NCBI GenBank assembly: GCA_008638375.1 | Contig: CM018035.1 | Span: 39,546,254 to 39,610,253 of the forward strand | Direction: 5' to 3' | DNA from: Nyssa sinensis | Taxonomy: Eukaryota; Streptophyta; Magnoliopsida; Cornales; Nyssaceae | Length of the DNA: 64,000 nucleotides | Part shown: positions 21,756 to 33,248 of the stretch, one piece after another | Layout: the number at the start of each line of letters is the position of its first letter | How positions within the stretch are numbered: the first letter of the stretch is position 1 | The notes under the pieces: model-generated | Database searches by the model: none | Told to the model about the DNA's origin: nothing | Seen by the model: the letters and a program-made list of their open reading frames with translations, nothing else | Program-made: the position numbers and the translations under genes

Positions 21756-24700
21756 TGTGTGACAGCGCAACAGGCGGCAACCGAGTGGTGCAGGTAGTGT
21801 TTCGATTTGCTGGAATTCTGAAATTCTAAAGTGAAAAGGGGCAGTGAGAAGGATTGTTGACAAGTCAGCTTCAATCTGAACAGCTTGATCGATAGAGAAA
21901 GAAGCAGCAGATAAATTATACATATATGTGTGGGTGTTGTAATGGAAGTGGAGGAGACTTGACGCGGCTGAACAGTAGGTACAATAGGGTAAGACATTGA
22001 ATTTTAGTTTTGAATTTTTAGAAGCATGAATAATTAGATTGATTGTGGATTTCATTAAGCATAGAAATTGTTTTAGATTTACAAATTGAAATCAAGAAAA
22101 AATAATCTAGAAACTACAGGAAAGAAACACCGCTTAGCAACTGAGTTTTGTGATTTTATTTGGGCCAAACCGGGTCAGGTTCGACCCGACCCACCCATTC
22201 AAATAGCTGCCCAACACTGTTACTATATGGGTAAAATTTTAGATTTGAGTTCGGGAGGTGTTTGGTTGAAAAGGAGAAGTTATCCAATGATTGACTTACG
22301 ATGGAAAAACAACGTGAACGTACAGGAAATGAGGAAAATTATGGCAGTGAATAGAACTTTGTAAAATTATGATTATGCCTAGAAATTTTAGTTAATTATG
22401 AATTAACCCGAGGAATAAATTAATTAAATATTAATTTAATAAATTAGAAGAGGAGAAAATTACCAAAATGTCCTTAAGTCGAAAAGTAGTCCAACAGACT
22501 TCGAATAAATTAATTGAATAGTGGATTTTTATTATTTTGAGTGTTTTGGACTCAATCGTGGAGTCCGATTTGCAAAAAGAAGTCCCGAGAAATAATAACC
22601 CATAAAAGTGTAAAATGACCGTTTTACCCTTTTTAGTACAAAAGTCCAAATTGAATTCCGTGAAAGCCTAAATCGACTTTGTTCGATATTCCGGATTCAA
22701 TAGTAGAGTTTATTCAAGTAAAAGAAGTACCAATAGTAAAGAGGAATAAAATTTGATGAATAGCATAAGTTAAATATATATATATATATATATAGACTGA
22801 GATGAGTTTATTGAATCATAGGAATACCGAGAGACAAGAAGAAGGCAGTTTTGACCTTCTAAACAGATACAGAAAAAGGTAAGTAATCTCTGATCTCTGC
22901 TTATGTTACATTCCAAGCCATGTCAACAGTTTTTCCTATATCACTTGTTGTATTCCATACATACTAGTGTTTATTTAGCCACATTGATATTGCCCTATAA
23001 TGTGGGAGACAGTTATTGATTTCTATATATATCTCGATCATAATTGTACACTTGTGTACAGATTTCTTTATGTACACTTGTACCTAGGCCCGTGAGGGCC
23101 AAACAGTTTTATTCGAAGTAGTCTAGTAACCGTAGCCTCGAAAACTATCATTACGTCAGATTGCCTAGAACCAATTATGATTCCACTATACTCTTCGTGG
23201 AAGATAGCATGATCCTGATATATTATTAGTGCCAGATTTGTGCTCAGTCACATCTCCATTCTGATGTTATTTATGACCTTCGGGTTTAGGTTCCGAGTGG
23301 AACATTTACCCGTCGCTATGCGAGGCATAGGACGTGGAGTTACAGTGTACACAGAGTAGTATTCATACAGCCCGAGAGGATCTGAATACTAGCTCAAGGG
23401 GTTTCCGGGCCCCACGAGAGCATCCGAGTTTTAGTTGATATCACTATCATATATTATTGATTGTTATAGCTTGATCATATTATTTCGTTATGAATGATCA
23501 TGAGATTTCACAACTTTTTATTTGAATGCATATGATTATGCTTGAGACAGCTCATGATTGTAGCTTGTATAATTATATTATCAGACAGATTTTCATTGCT
23601 TTATCATTTGAGTTCTTACCATTTGATATTCCTTGATGAGTTCCTTATTTCTTGACTGGCTAGCTCATTTGCATTTATCCTAGTTCTTTTATGGATAATG
23701 CTTTCTATATTCTTGTACACATGGCAGAGCAAAGGAGAATTACTTATTGAGCTTTAGTTAGCTCACCCCAAACTTACCAACCCTTTCAAGAAAGGAAGTT
23801 GTAGAAGGGCAGTAGCAGTAGCAGTAGCAATCAGCTAGATAGCAGTGGTCATTTCTTTTGAAGTTGTAAGTGTAATACTTAGTACAGACAGTCTTGTAGC
23901 TCTCTCATGTTATCCACGTCTTGGGGATGAACAGTTGTATTAAGAAATTTTGTATTCCGCATTTTGTAAACATTATATATATCACATGCAGCTTTTATTT
24001 ATTTAATTCCGTATTTTAGTCGTTGCATGTTAGTAGCACTGATTGTGTAGCAAATTGAGACCCTTGGTTCGACAAGTAGCTTCGGATCGGGTACGCGACA
24101 CGAGATCCACATCGGGTGGGGTCTCGGGTCGTGACAGTTCTGGGGTTAAGATTTTTGATGCATTTGTAGAGCCTAGGAATAGAATGTGGGAGGCCTCAGG
24201 CAAGCCTTCCCAAAGAGAAGAAGGACAGAGTGCCGTAACCCCGGCCATGTTAGATGGCTTGAGGGCCTCTTTCAATTGCCCCAAAAATGTAACCTGTAGG
24301 GCCCCTAGTTCCCTAGATTGCCCCTCTAATGTCCGAGCGGGTGAGATTTGTGTCTATCTCGCCTGGTTCGAGATAGGGCTGAGGCTCCCTCTTCCAAATC
24401 TAGTTAGGCAGTTTTTCACTTGGTTCAACCTCTGCCCTACCAACCTCAACCTCAATAGTTGGAGGCATTTGTTAGGGTTTATAGTTTTAGGACATCTGAA
24501 GGACATCTGAACAATGTCGAAGTAACCCTAGAATTGATTCGTAGCAATATGGATCTTAAATACATTTGGTCAGAAGGCCTCTTTTATATGTCTTTCGATA
24601 AGGGGTTTAGACCCCTTTCCTCAGTGCCAACTTCCAACAAAACTTGAAAGAAGTGATACTTCTTTGTAGGAGGAGGATGGGAGATGGAGGACTTCCAAGA

Positions 24701-25876
24701 TCATATCTCTACGTTTCCTCGGAGTACCGGGTTTAAGGGTGAGATCCCTTTCTTTTTATCATAACTCTTTTTTTACTTATACTTTCACTTCTGAATGGTT
24801 TGTTTAACCCCTGTGTTTATGTCTTCTGCGCAGACAAAAGTGCTTGGAAGAGGTCAGTCTTTACAGTTGACCTTCAGGACAAATACCGTAAGCTCTTCTA
24901 GACTAGCAACCGGGATCACAAAGCCATTCTCATGCCAGAGAATCTGATGGCAGCCGACCAGAACAAGGGCCGAGCAGGGAACTTGAAGAAGTCCTTGTTA
25001 ACCAAATGGGCCCCTAAGAGGAAGAAGGTGGGGGAGACCTCCTCTTCTATTGATCCTCCTCTTGAAGCCAAGAGGAGGAGGCTTCGCTCTAGCTCCCCTG
25101 CCTTAGCTCCAGCTAAGAAGGGGATTATAATTGTTGAGCCTGCCCCCCCTTCTACCCCTGAAGTCAAGAAGAAGGGGAAGGGGAGGGCAACTATTGATCC
25201 TGCCCAGATGCTTGATGGCTATATGGCTGCCAAGCAGGCCTTCGATGAATTCTGGGCAACTGGTCCTCAAAGGTACAAAGGGAAAATTGCTGAGAAGACC
25301 ATCACAGAGCTGATGGCTATACAGCTGAAGGTACTCCCGTACTCTTTTCCTTCTTTCTTTTTGATGCCTTATCACCTTTCTTGCTCTTACTTTTTGATCT
25401 TTTATCACTTTTCCTGCTTTGACTTTTTTGTTTCGTATTTTGCAGACCATGCATGGCCTTGCTGCCCTGATGGATTCTATAGTGGATCCTGCGGTGGTCG
25501 AAGACCTCCAGTCTGAGCTGGACGAGGCCAGGCTTCAGCTATGGACAGTTGAGTCCAACGCTACTGCTGTTGAGGAGAGGCTAAAGGAGGCGACGAATTC
25601 TGTGCAGATCTTAGAGTCTGAACGGGACTCCCAACTCGGAAGTTGGAAGAGCTTCAAAAGGAGTTTGATGACTTTCGAGCTAGCTCTATTCAGAAGACCA
25701 AGGACGCCGTTGAATCTGCTAAGGCCCAGACTAAAGCAGAAATGAAGGCTGAGGTCGAAGAGATGGTTATGGATATGATGGATCATGGCTACAAGAGCTT
25801 CAAAGCCAAGCTCCAAGTGAAATACCCTGATCTCGATCTGACTGGGGTTGATGATGTTGAGGTCCCTCCAGCTTAG

Positions 25877-26756
25877 GATGAGGGTGATGAAGGAGCGCCT
25901 GCCCGAGCCGATCCTCCAATAATAGATTAGGATTTCATACTTTCTTTTTACACTGATGTACTTTCATTATTTATCAATGAAATCATCTTTTTCAGAACTT
26001 GAGTGTCTTTTCATACTTCAGAGTACTTTCGTGAACTGTTGTGGATGCTAATAATGTGCCAAGCAAACTTCAACACTGTTCCAATCCATCACCGTTTTGT
26101 AGTAAAAGTTTGGGCTCCAGCCCTTCAAACTTTAATTCCAATTAAGAAAGAATTGAATACTCTTCAGATCCCCCCCTTCAATCTTTCAAATGAACATGAG
26201 CTGAATGATGTCTTCCGAACAGAAAAACTTGTAATAACTAAACAGGAAGACATAATGATAGCTGAACCAAAACTGGGACTGGATAACTGAACAGGAAGAT
26301 CTGTAATGATAATTGATCAAATCTTCTGTCACCAAGACTGATAGTAACTAAGCAAAAGAACTAGTAATAAGAAGACTTGTAATGATAATTGAACCATAAC
26401 TGGTAATAATTTGACAAGAAGACTTGTAATGATAATTGAACCAGAACTGGCTAATAACTTGACAAGAAGACTTGTAATGATAATTGAACCAGAACTGGCT
26501 AATAATTGAGCTGATTAATTTGAACCCAAGAATTGATGCTGATTAATCTCCCTTATAAGATACTTCAAGCTTTCATTACTTGTATTAGGTGTAAGGTCCC
26601 CCTCTCGAGGTTGCTGAGATGGACTAGACCTATAACTCTTGCACAGGCTGCAAGGTTTTTAGGGGTTTTTACATTGAGATGGACCAAACCTATAATTCTT
26701 ACACAGGTTGTAAAGTTTTTAAGGGTGTGTATATTGAGATAAGAACACTTGGTGGA
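25877..26756. repeat. Spacer between antisense gene and pol, with two tandem repeats
   Basis: After the antisense stop come AT-rich sequence with a possible polyadenylation context (caatgaaatc, ~25975), then three ~48-bp direct repeats (26366-26515; unit contains gacttgtaatgataattgaa) and two ~66-bp repeats (26610-26742; unit contains gagatggac and cctataa). No coding evidence. This is where the plus-strand antisense gene and minus-strand pol converge. Confidence 0.65.
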
Positions 26757-26859
26757 GATGAAGAAAGAAAATCTTTATTGATAATATTTTCACATGTGTT
26801 CTACATTCCATGGCCTGGCTATAGGTTTCCCAACTATGTCTTCTAACCAGTATGTGGTA

Positions 26860-28060
26860 GGTCTGATAATCTTCCTTACCTAGTAAGGGCCTTCCTAATT
26901 GGGTGACAGTTTGCCTATAGTGGGATCCTTGGTGTTTGGGAACACTCTTCTTAGGACAAGATCCCCAACCTGGAGGCTGAGGGGCCTTATCCCTTGTCTA
27001 GAACTGTTGGCCATCTTTTGTTGATATGCCTCCATCCTGATTCTCGCTTGGTCTCACTTTTCTTCAAGTAGGTCCAAGTTCTTTACGAGCTGTTAATCGT
27101 TGGCCCCCTAGTCGAAAGCTTCCGTCCTCAAGGTAAGCACACCGATTTCAACAGGAATTATTGCTTTCGAACCATAGGCAAGTGAGAATGGAGTCTCAGA
27201 GGTTGGTGTTCTTCTTGTGGTTCTGTAGGCCTAGAGCACAAGAGGGAGTTCTTCAACCCACAGTCCCTTGGCCTCTTCCAACCTCTTCCTAAGGGCATCA
27301 AGAATTATTCGGTTGGTGACTTTTGCTTGCCCATTGGCTTGAGGGTGTCTTGGTGAGGCAAAATGGTGACTGATGTGCAGGTCTTGGTAGAATTTCTTGA
27401 AAACTTTCCTGGCAAACTGCGTACCATTGTCTGAAATGATAACGCGCGGTATGCTGAACCTGGAAACTATGTTCCTCTAGGTGAAACCTTTTATTTCTGT
27501 CTCTGTGATGTGTGTTAGAGGCTCTGCCTCAGCCCATTTAGAGAAATAATCAATGGCAACTAGGAGGTATCTTTTGTTTAGAGTGGCCTTGGGTAGTGGC
27601 CCAAGTATGTCCATTCCCTATTGAGTAAAGGGCCATGGGCTGGCTATAGGAATGAGCTCATGGTGGGGCTGGTGCTGGTATGAAGCGAATCATTGGCATT
27701 TGTCACATTTATGGATGTACTCCTTGGCCTGCTTCAACATGCTAGGCCAATAGTTGCCCTGTGTAAAAGCTCGATGGGCTATGGTTCTGCCCCCATTATG
27801 GTTGCCATAGATTCCCTCTTGTATTTCGGCTAGAACATACTGAGATTCTTCCAAGGGTAAGGCACCGCAACAAGCGTTGAGAGAAGGATTTGCGATAAAG
27901 CTTCCTATTTAAGACCAGGTACCGAGCTTCCCTAATTCAAATTCTTCGGGCAATGTTTTTGTCTTTTGGGAGCAATCCTTCTTCTATGTATTGGATGATG
28001 GGAGTCATCCAATTTTGGTTTTGTTCGGTAACCTAGTAGGTCTGAACCTCTTCTATGCTC
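26860..28060 (-). pseudogene. pol (IN): OTA integrase, decayed, catalytic Glu replaced by Lys
   Basis: Minus-strand pieces of a retroviral-type integrase: zinc-finger part with YIHKCDKCQ (near 27700); first catalytic Asp in MDILGPLP (near 27610); second in VIISDNGTQFARKVF (near 27430); the third acidic position, in the motif NGQA-x-VTNR (27311-27337), is AAA = Lys instead of Glu. The C-terminal GPY-type part (LRRVFPNTKD, GKLSPN) lies at 26863-26955. Several in-frame stops. In a working enzyme this domain joins element cDNA to target DNA; this copy could not. Confidence 0.8.
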
Positions 28061-28105
28061 AGCCTTGGCTAGTGAGAGATCTTCAGCGTGGAATCTCCTT
28101 CTGCC

Positions 28106-28460
28106 TTAAGATGAGAGGCCATGTTTGCCAAGGCGTCGAACCTTGGAATTCTGACCTCTTTCGATTTTTTGGATAGTGAATTCATGGAAGGAGCGCTTCA
28201 ATAAACTCACCAGCTCTGAATACCGAAACATTCTGTCATCTTTGATGGAGAATTCTCCCAGAACCTGGCTTACCACCAATTTGGAGTCATAGAAAACTTC
28301 AAGGTTTTGGGCTTCATATTCGGCTTCATTATTGGAAGCTCTAAATCCCAAGCTTACTAGCCTTTTTGACTACAAATCCTTTAGGGCATCGTAACACTAA
28401 GCTGACGCTAGAGCCACGATCCGTGGATGATCCATCAATGTAGAGCTGCTATGTAGCAGA
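28106..28460 (-). pseudogene. pol (aRNH): OTA archaeal-type RNase H (aRNH), partial
   Basis: Minus strand reads LYIDGSSTDRGSS (near 28435), then GFRASNNEAEYEA (near 28335), then DSKLVVSQVLGEF (near 28280). These are the conserved acidic blocks of the second RNase H found in OTA elements. The stretch normally lying between EYEA and the DSK block is shortened, so a deletion is likely. Frame breaks at both ends. Confidence 0.75.
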
Positions 28461-28544
28461 ATTCTTACTAAGCTGTGCCTTATTGTACAGTGTTGGGGTG
28501 AACTCGACAACAAAATCTGCTAATGCTTGCCCTTTAATAGAGGC

Positions 28545-28935
28545 TCATGGAACGTAGGATATGTCAAATTCCCCCAATTCCATAGACCATTTTACCAATC
28601 GCCCTGAGACTTTAGGCTTCCATAGCACTGAGTTTAGTGGATAGATGGTTGGGATCTCAATGGGATGTGCTTGGAAGTAAGGTCGAAGCTTCCTTGCAGA
28701 GATTATTAGGGCAAATGCTAGTTTCTCAATCTCGGGATATCTTTTTTCTGCGTCCAGCAATGCCCTGCTTACATAGAATACAAGCTTTTGGACTCCCCTG
28801 TCCTGCCTAACCAATACAGAATTGACAGAATTTTCAGAGACTACAAGATAGAGGAGCAGTTTCTCCCCTAGGATTGGCTGTGATAAGAGCTTAGGGGAAG
28901 CCAGGTACCTCTTCAGCTCTTGGAAGGCCTTTTCA
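28545..28935 (-). pseudogene. pol (RNH): OTA gypsy-type RNase H
   Basis: Part of an open stretch of 182 codons (28545-29093). Contains LYLVVSENSVNSVLVRQD, FYVSRALLDAEKRYPEIEKL and GRLVKWSMELGEFDISYVP, typical of the Tat-lineage gypsy RNase H in which the first Asp is replaced. Loss of this activity is usual in the lineage, where the second RNase H is thought to do the work. Confidence 0.85.
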
Positions 28936-29710
28936 CATTCTTCATACCATTGCAATGCTCTATTTCCCTTTAAGGCTTCGAAGAATGGTGGGTAATGATC
29001 GGTTGATTTGGAAATGAATCGATTCAGAGTTGCAACCCTCCTGTTAAGAGCCTGAATGTCTTTCCTTGTCCTTGGTGATCTTAGCTCAATCAAGGCTTTG
29101 ATCTGAGTAGGGTCTGCTTCAATACCCCTTTAAGAAACAAGGTAGCCCAAGAACTTTCCCTTGGTTACACCGAAGGTGCACTTCAAAGGGTTTAACTTCA
29201 TCTTATGCTATTTCAGGATATCAAATGTTTGGCTTAAGTGCTGGATGTGGCTGCTCTTCCGTAGGCTTTTGACCAGTATATCATTTATGTAAACTTTCAT
29301 TGTACTTCTGATTAGAGGATTAAACATCTTGTTGACCAAACGTTGATATGTTGCCCAGCATTTTTCAGATCGAACGACATCACTCTATAGCAATAGAGAC
29401 CTCGCTCGATTATGAAAGCTATTTTTTCCTAGTCTGGAGGGTACATCTGGATCTGGTTGTATCTAGAGTAGGCGTCCATGAAGCTCATGAGTTCGTGCCC
29501 TACCGTTGGATCTACTAGCTGGTCTATCCTCGGGAGTGTTGGCAAGCCATTCTGGATAGAATACCTCCTTTATCATCTTAGCATCCAGCAACCTCTGTAC
29601 CTCTTCATTAATAATCTGGTGTCGCTCTAGGGCAAGGGCCCTCCTCTTCTGTCTTATCGGAGGGTGGTCAAGATCTGTCATCAATTTGTGGGTGACTGAG
29701 GTCTGGATCT
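28936..29710 (-). pseudogene. pol (RT): OTA reverse transcriptase, with internal deletion and YIND active site
   Basis: N-terminal part PPIRQKRRALALERHQIINE through YPEWLAN (29684-29540) is joined out of frame to PRIDQLVDPTVGHELMSFMD (about 29530-29470). The block between them in related elements, with the Lys-rich and VDFTDLN-type motifs, is missing: roughly 100 bp deleted. The active-site box reads MKVYINDILV near 29290, so the first Asp of the usual YVDD is Asn. The thumb/connection part (ALNRRVATLNRFISKSTDHY) is intact near 29040. Both lesions would abolish DNA synthesis. Confidence 0.82.
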
Positions 29711-30194
29711 ATCCCCTCCATATCTTTGGTTTCTCAGGCAAACACTAAAAGTTTGTTCTTTAGGAATTCTACCATCTCTTCTTCTATATCTTTGGTTTCC
29801 TAGGCAAACACTGAAAGGTTGTTCTTTAGGAATTCTACCATCTCTTCTTGCTCGGATGGTGTCAGGTTTAGACCTATTTGCAAGTACCGCCCTTGTTCTT
29901 CAGAGCTGACTAGCACCTTGATAGGATCTCCCATGGGCTTGGCCCTACTGTTCCTTCCTGTAGGACTTAGAGGTTCAAAAATTCTAGATGGGCAGTCTTT
30001 TGTCTCATGATGAGGGGAAAGGTCTGGGTCCTTACCTTCATGAGAGTGTAATAATTGCTATTTGGGGGCCTTTTCCTTGAGTGCGAGAGCGTGACATTCT
30101 CGGGTGGTTGGCTGGCACCTCTGATAGAGTGGACTGCATTGTTGTGTACATACTTCAGGCATTGGTGGAGGGTTAAGGTGACTGTACCCATTTG

Positions 30195-30560
30195 GTGGAG
30201 CCAAGGCCTTCTAATATAACATTGTAGGGGATTTGGAATTCAGCACCATATACTCTAAGATTGTGGTCTTCTGTCTATCTCCCTTTCCTGTTGTGGTGGG
30301 AAGGTCTATCCTCCCTAGTGGGGTACTGAGGTTCCCTTCAAACCCTGCCATTATTGCGGTGGTAGGCTTGACGTCACTGGAGTTGAGATTCATCTGTTTA
30401 AGGGGTTCGTAGAATAACACATTCGCAGAGCTCCCTATGTCCACCAAAACTCTCCTGAATTTTAAAATTAGCAATTTTGAAAGAAATAACTAGGGTGTCA
30501 CTATGAGGGCAGTGTACCCCTACTAGATCTTGATCTGTGAACTAGGATCTCAGGTACTAG
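30195..30560 (-). pseudogene. pro: OTA protease-like domain
   Basis: Minus-strand frame with RRVLVDIGSSANVLFYEPL and then NLSTPLGRIDLPTT, matching the Tat-lineage retropepsin in which the motif is D-x-GSSA-x-(I/V)L. Stops on both sides separate it from gag and RT. Confidence 0.75.
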
Positions 30561-30789
30561 CTTTAGCCTTTTCTCAACAGTAGAGATCTGGAGCATGCTG
30601 AGAGTAGTTCTGGCCTCCCGAGCATAACGTTTTCTTACTCGATTGGACGTCCCTGAGGTTGGGGTGTTCGCATGGAGGACGAAGATAACCTGATTGTTCT
30701 GATGCTGGGGCTCATTTTGTCCATCCTTCTGTTCTAGCCTCTGTTCCTACCTCCTTTGCTAGCGGCCTGTTATTGAGGGGGTTCCGCCT

Positions 30790-32400
30790 CCCGTCTTGCC
30801 TGACAAACTCCCACAGCTGTCCTCTCCTAATGAGCTGCTTGATCTCTTGTTTAAGGGCCCTACATTCAGTCAGTGGTATGCCCATGGTCCTTATGGAAAT
30901 CGCAGTACTTATTCTGTTCCCTGTTGTTGGGGTTACCCTTTAGTGGTTCTGGCCACTTCAGGTTTTCACGTGCTTGGACCTGCCGAAGTATGTGAGCTAG
31001 AGAGGTGTTTAGAGGAGTGTAATTAACAAATCCCCTTGGACCAGTATTGCTTGAGGCTTTGGATGCCATTCTTTTATCATGACTCTTGACCCTCTTCTTG
31101 GAGGCATTGGAATCTTTCGTCTAATCATCCTTTTGAGCTTGTTCCTTAATCTTTTGAGAGGTACTCTTTGCTTCTTCCCAGTTTATATACTTCCTGGCTC
31201 GCTCCATGAGCACTACCATGTCAGCGAGAGGGCTCTTTGTTAAAGAATCCCAGAAGCCTCCCTGAGCAAGGCCAGAGGTCAGAGCGGCTACAAGAAAGCT
31301 CGGGCTGCAATCTGTAATCTCTGTGAGCTCGGCATTGAAGCGTGCAAAATACACACGGAGAGGCTCTCCTTTGGACTGATTTATATTAAGTAAGAACTCT
31401 GGGCCTTTGCTCAACCTTCTGCTGGTCATGAATTGGTCAAGGAATCGCCTGCCAAGCTCGTAGAAGTTGATGATCGAGTTCTGAGGGAGGTGGTGGAACC
31501 ACTTTAGAGCAGTGCCTTTAAGGCTGGTTACGAATGTACGATACATGAAAGCGTCAATGGCTCCATGTAGCACCATAATGTGCTGATAATGAGAAAAATG
31601 GTCCCTAGGTTCCATCGTAAAGAGTGAACTTTGGGACAATAAATTTCTTTGGCCGCTCCTTGACCATTATAGCAAAGGTGAACGGTGTAGCAAACCTTCC
31701 GAGTAGCCTGGCTAGCTCGTCCTGCTTGGGAGGGATGTAAATGTCTCTCACAACAACAGTGTGGTCCATAGAGTCCGCGACTTTTTCAGGCCCCTCGTGG
31801 GTCCCTAGGCGGTATTGGTTGTTGCGAGTCTTGCCTTGCAGTCTCAGTGCCCTATATAAATAGAACGGCCATGACCCACGGTAGGAAGAGGATTTCGGTC
31901 TTCTTGAACTGGGAGAAGTGGTGCTGTTTGAGCCTGGAACTCTTGCGGTGCCAGATTTGCCCCTGAAGCCACTAGAGTTGGAACCCTTGTCGTACTCCGG
32001 TAATGGACGGCTAGATTGAAGGTCGGTGTCCCCCTACCTGCGGTGACTGACGGCTAGGGGCCTCCTCCCACGTGGGTGGTGCCTTGGGGGTACATCAGTG
32101 GTTCACTGGGAGTCTCTTCATAGGGACCTTCCACCCATGGTAGTGGCAAGAGGCTGTGCCTCTATATCAGCCACACCGATGGGAGGATGTAGGGGGTTGC
32201 TTTCGTGGCTTCGGGTAAGCAGTGCCAGAGTTTTTGAGATGGCAAGAAGCTGTTCCTGCATTAGGTCATTCTATCGTTGAACTCGATTGAGTTGTTGCTT
32301 CATGGGATCAGTCACTTGTCCCCTTCCTCTTCCAGCAAGCGACCTGGTTTGGAGGGTTTTGAGCATTCTTTCTTGGACTGGAGATTGGGAGCCATGACCC
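30790..32400 (-). pseudogene. gag: OTA gag, decayed
   Basis: Best stretch 31639-31121 (172 codons): capsid-like region with YRTFVTSLKGTALKWFHHLP, NFYELGRRFLDQFMTSRR and GEPLRVYFARFNAELTEI. Upstream ERPKKFIVPKFTL lies near 31655, and downstream NKYCDFHKDHGHTTD near 30880 is the zinc-finger-type motif of Tat gags. The N-terminal region up to ~32400 has several stops. Gag would form the cytoplasmic particle. Confidence 0.82.
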
Positions 32401-32467
32401 TCTGATGAGAAGGACAACAAATTCGTTTGCAAAGAAAAGAACTTGTAGTAAGAAACGATTTTCATTT

Positions 32468-32483
32468 CCCACAGACGGCGCCA
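32468..32483 (-). other. Primer-binding site of the OTA element
   Basis: Minus-strand TGGCGCCGTCTGTGGG starts three bases inside the 5' LTR (32487-33041). The position and form fit a tRNA primer site used by OTA elements; the exact tRNA is not assigned. Confidence 0.75.
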
Positions 32484-32486
32484 AAC

Positions 32487-33041
32487 TGATGCTGCACTTT
32501 TCTGGTCAGTATGGGCTCCACTTAGTGTTGCCTGTTGAACACTCAAAAAGAGATCAGAGGGCCACCGAATTGGCTCCAGCGGTAGCTGCTCCGATGATAA
32601 AGTTAATAAACTGAATTGAAAGACTGTAATTGAATGAGCATGAATCAAAAGTGTACCTTAGGGCTTTATTTATATGCTTGTGGATTTCCTAAGTTGATTA
32701 GGACTTGGAGCCGTGAAAATAGGGATTGATCACCTAGAGAATGGGAATTACCATGTTGGACACTACGCTTGAATGATACCTGTAGGTGGCAGTTTCCTTG
32801 TTGAATTCTGTTTCCTTATTATTAGCTCGGTAGGGTGCTTAAGGCGGTTGTGAGCTTGGAACCCTCTTGTGAGTGTTCGTAGTTCCTTCTGAGCTAGAGG
32901 TAAGTCTGAGGGTTGCATGGGCTTTCGATTAACAAGCTCTAGGAGGCCATGCGTTTAAACCTGCTCTAGATGGACGAGCTTTGGCTGTTCTGTAGGCACA
33001 CGGGTCATGTGGAGATAGGTCTGTCGCTTTATGGCATATCA
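32487..33041 (-). repeat. 5' LTR of the OTA element
   Basis: 555 bp, ends TG..CA, pairs with 18037-18599. Followed by the target duplication GTATA at 33042. Confidence 0.93.
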
Positions 33042-33248
33042 GTATATTGTCTTACATATATACTATCATATATATATATATACGTGTATATATATATATA
33101 TATATTCATCGCTCCGTACTCGAATTATTCAAACTCTTAGGTTTATGAAACTTAAACCGAACTATATATATTCATTTGTCGTAAAACAAACCCTGTTGTT
33201 TCGGTATTACAAAATTTTGCTCGGTTATATTTTGGTCGCGGTATTATA
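33042..33248 (-). mobile_element. L6, outer part (LTR start at 33248)
   Basis: After the OTA target duplication the L6 TA/CA tract resumes; the phrase cgtaaaacaaaccctgttgtttcggtattacaa parallels the same place in L1 (13555-13600). LTR start on the minus strand is TATAATACCGCGACC. Confidence 0.72.

Larger units (their letters stand above)
19194..24136 (+). mobile_element. L7: plus-strand solo LTR, TSD GTTCT, with L8 nested
   Basis: Starts TGTAACATCCCAACTCGG and ends gtctcgggtcgtgaca; perfect GTTCT at 19189-19193 and 24137-24141. It cuts the antisense gene of the OTA element. Contents: TA-rich start, L8 (19996-20678), TA and (CAG)n-like tracts (21236-21320), a G/C-rich tract (22165-22200), the shared block (22520-22740), a conserved donor GTAAGT at 22879, a GACCTTCGGGTT hairpin (23277-23288) and the terminus. 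Open frames on both strands around 20797-22055 are repeat-driven and not supported. Confidence 0.92.
19059..25876 (+). pseudogene. OTA antisense gene (aORF), intron-containing, split by L7
   Basis: Gene on the strand opposite to gag-pol, between pol and the 3' LTR, as known for the Tat lineage; its role is not established. Pieces: 19059-19193 (MSISTASSGVGDG.., stop at 19131); 24137-24738, with the conserved part FEIGLRLPLPNLVRQFFTWF resembling plant mobile-domain/aORF proteins; 24834-25328, with Lys/Arg-rich segments such as APKRKK and KRRRLR that could be nuclear-localisation signals; 25446-25876, a coiled coil rich in Glu/Lys ending DVEVPPA. Two likely introns have GT..AG borders: ~24739-24833 (GTGAG.. 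tgcgcAG) and 25329-25445 (GTACT.. ttgcAG). Damage: L7 inserted at 19193, a frameshift near 24490, stops near 24645, another stop near 24900 and a frameshift near 25635. Confidence 0.75.
18037..33041 (-). mobile_element. OTA (Ogre/Tat/Retand-type) LTR retrotransposon, complete but dead, with nested L7
   Basis: Minus-strand element flanked by perfect GTATA (18032-18036 and 33042-33046). LTRs of 563 bp (18037-18599) and 555 bp (32487-33041) begin TGATATACC and end GCAGCATCA. Order on the minus strand: 5' LTR, primer site, gag (~32400-30790), protease (~30474), RT (~29700-29100), RNase H, archaeal-type RNase H, integrase (~27900-26860), then an antisense gene on the plus strand, then the 3' LTR. 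The dual RNase H and the antisense gene place it in the OTA group. Without L7 it is about 10.1 kb. Many stops, an RT deletion and two catalytic substitutions make it inactive. Confidence 0.93.

Noticed and set aside
20797..22055. Long open frames on both strands, one of 266 codons on the minus strand
   Set aside because: Low-complexity translation of TA, CA and CAG-type repeats within L7; no domain, and the frame crosses microsatellites.
8346..24141. Shared target sequence GTTCT for L3 and L7 as evidence of site preference
   Set aside because: Two cases only, and one lies in a ttctg-rich repeat where GTTCT is abundant.
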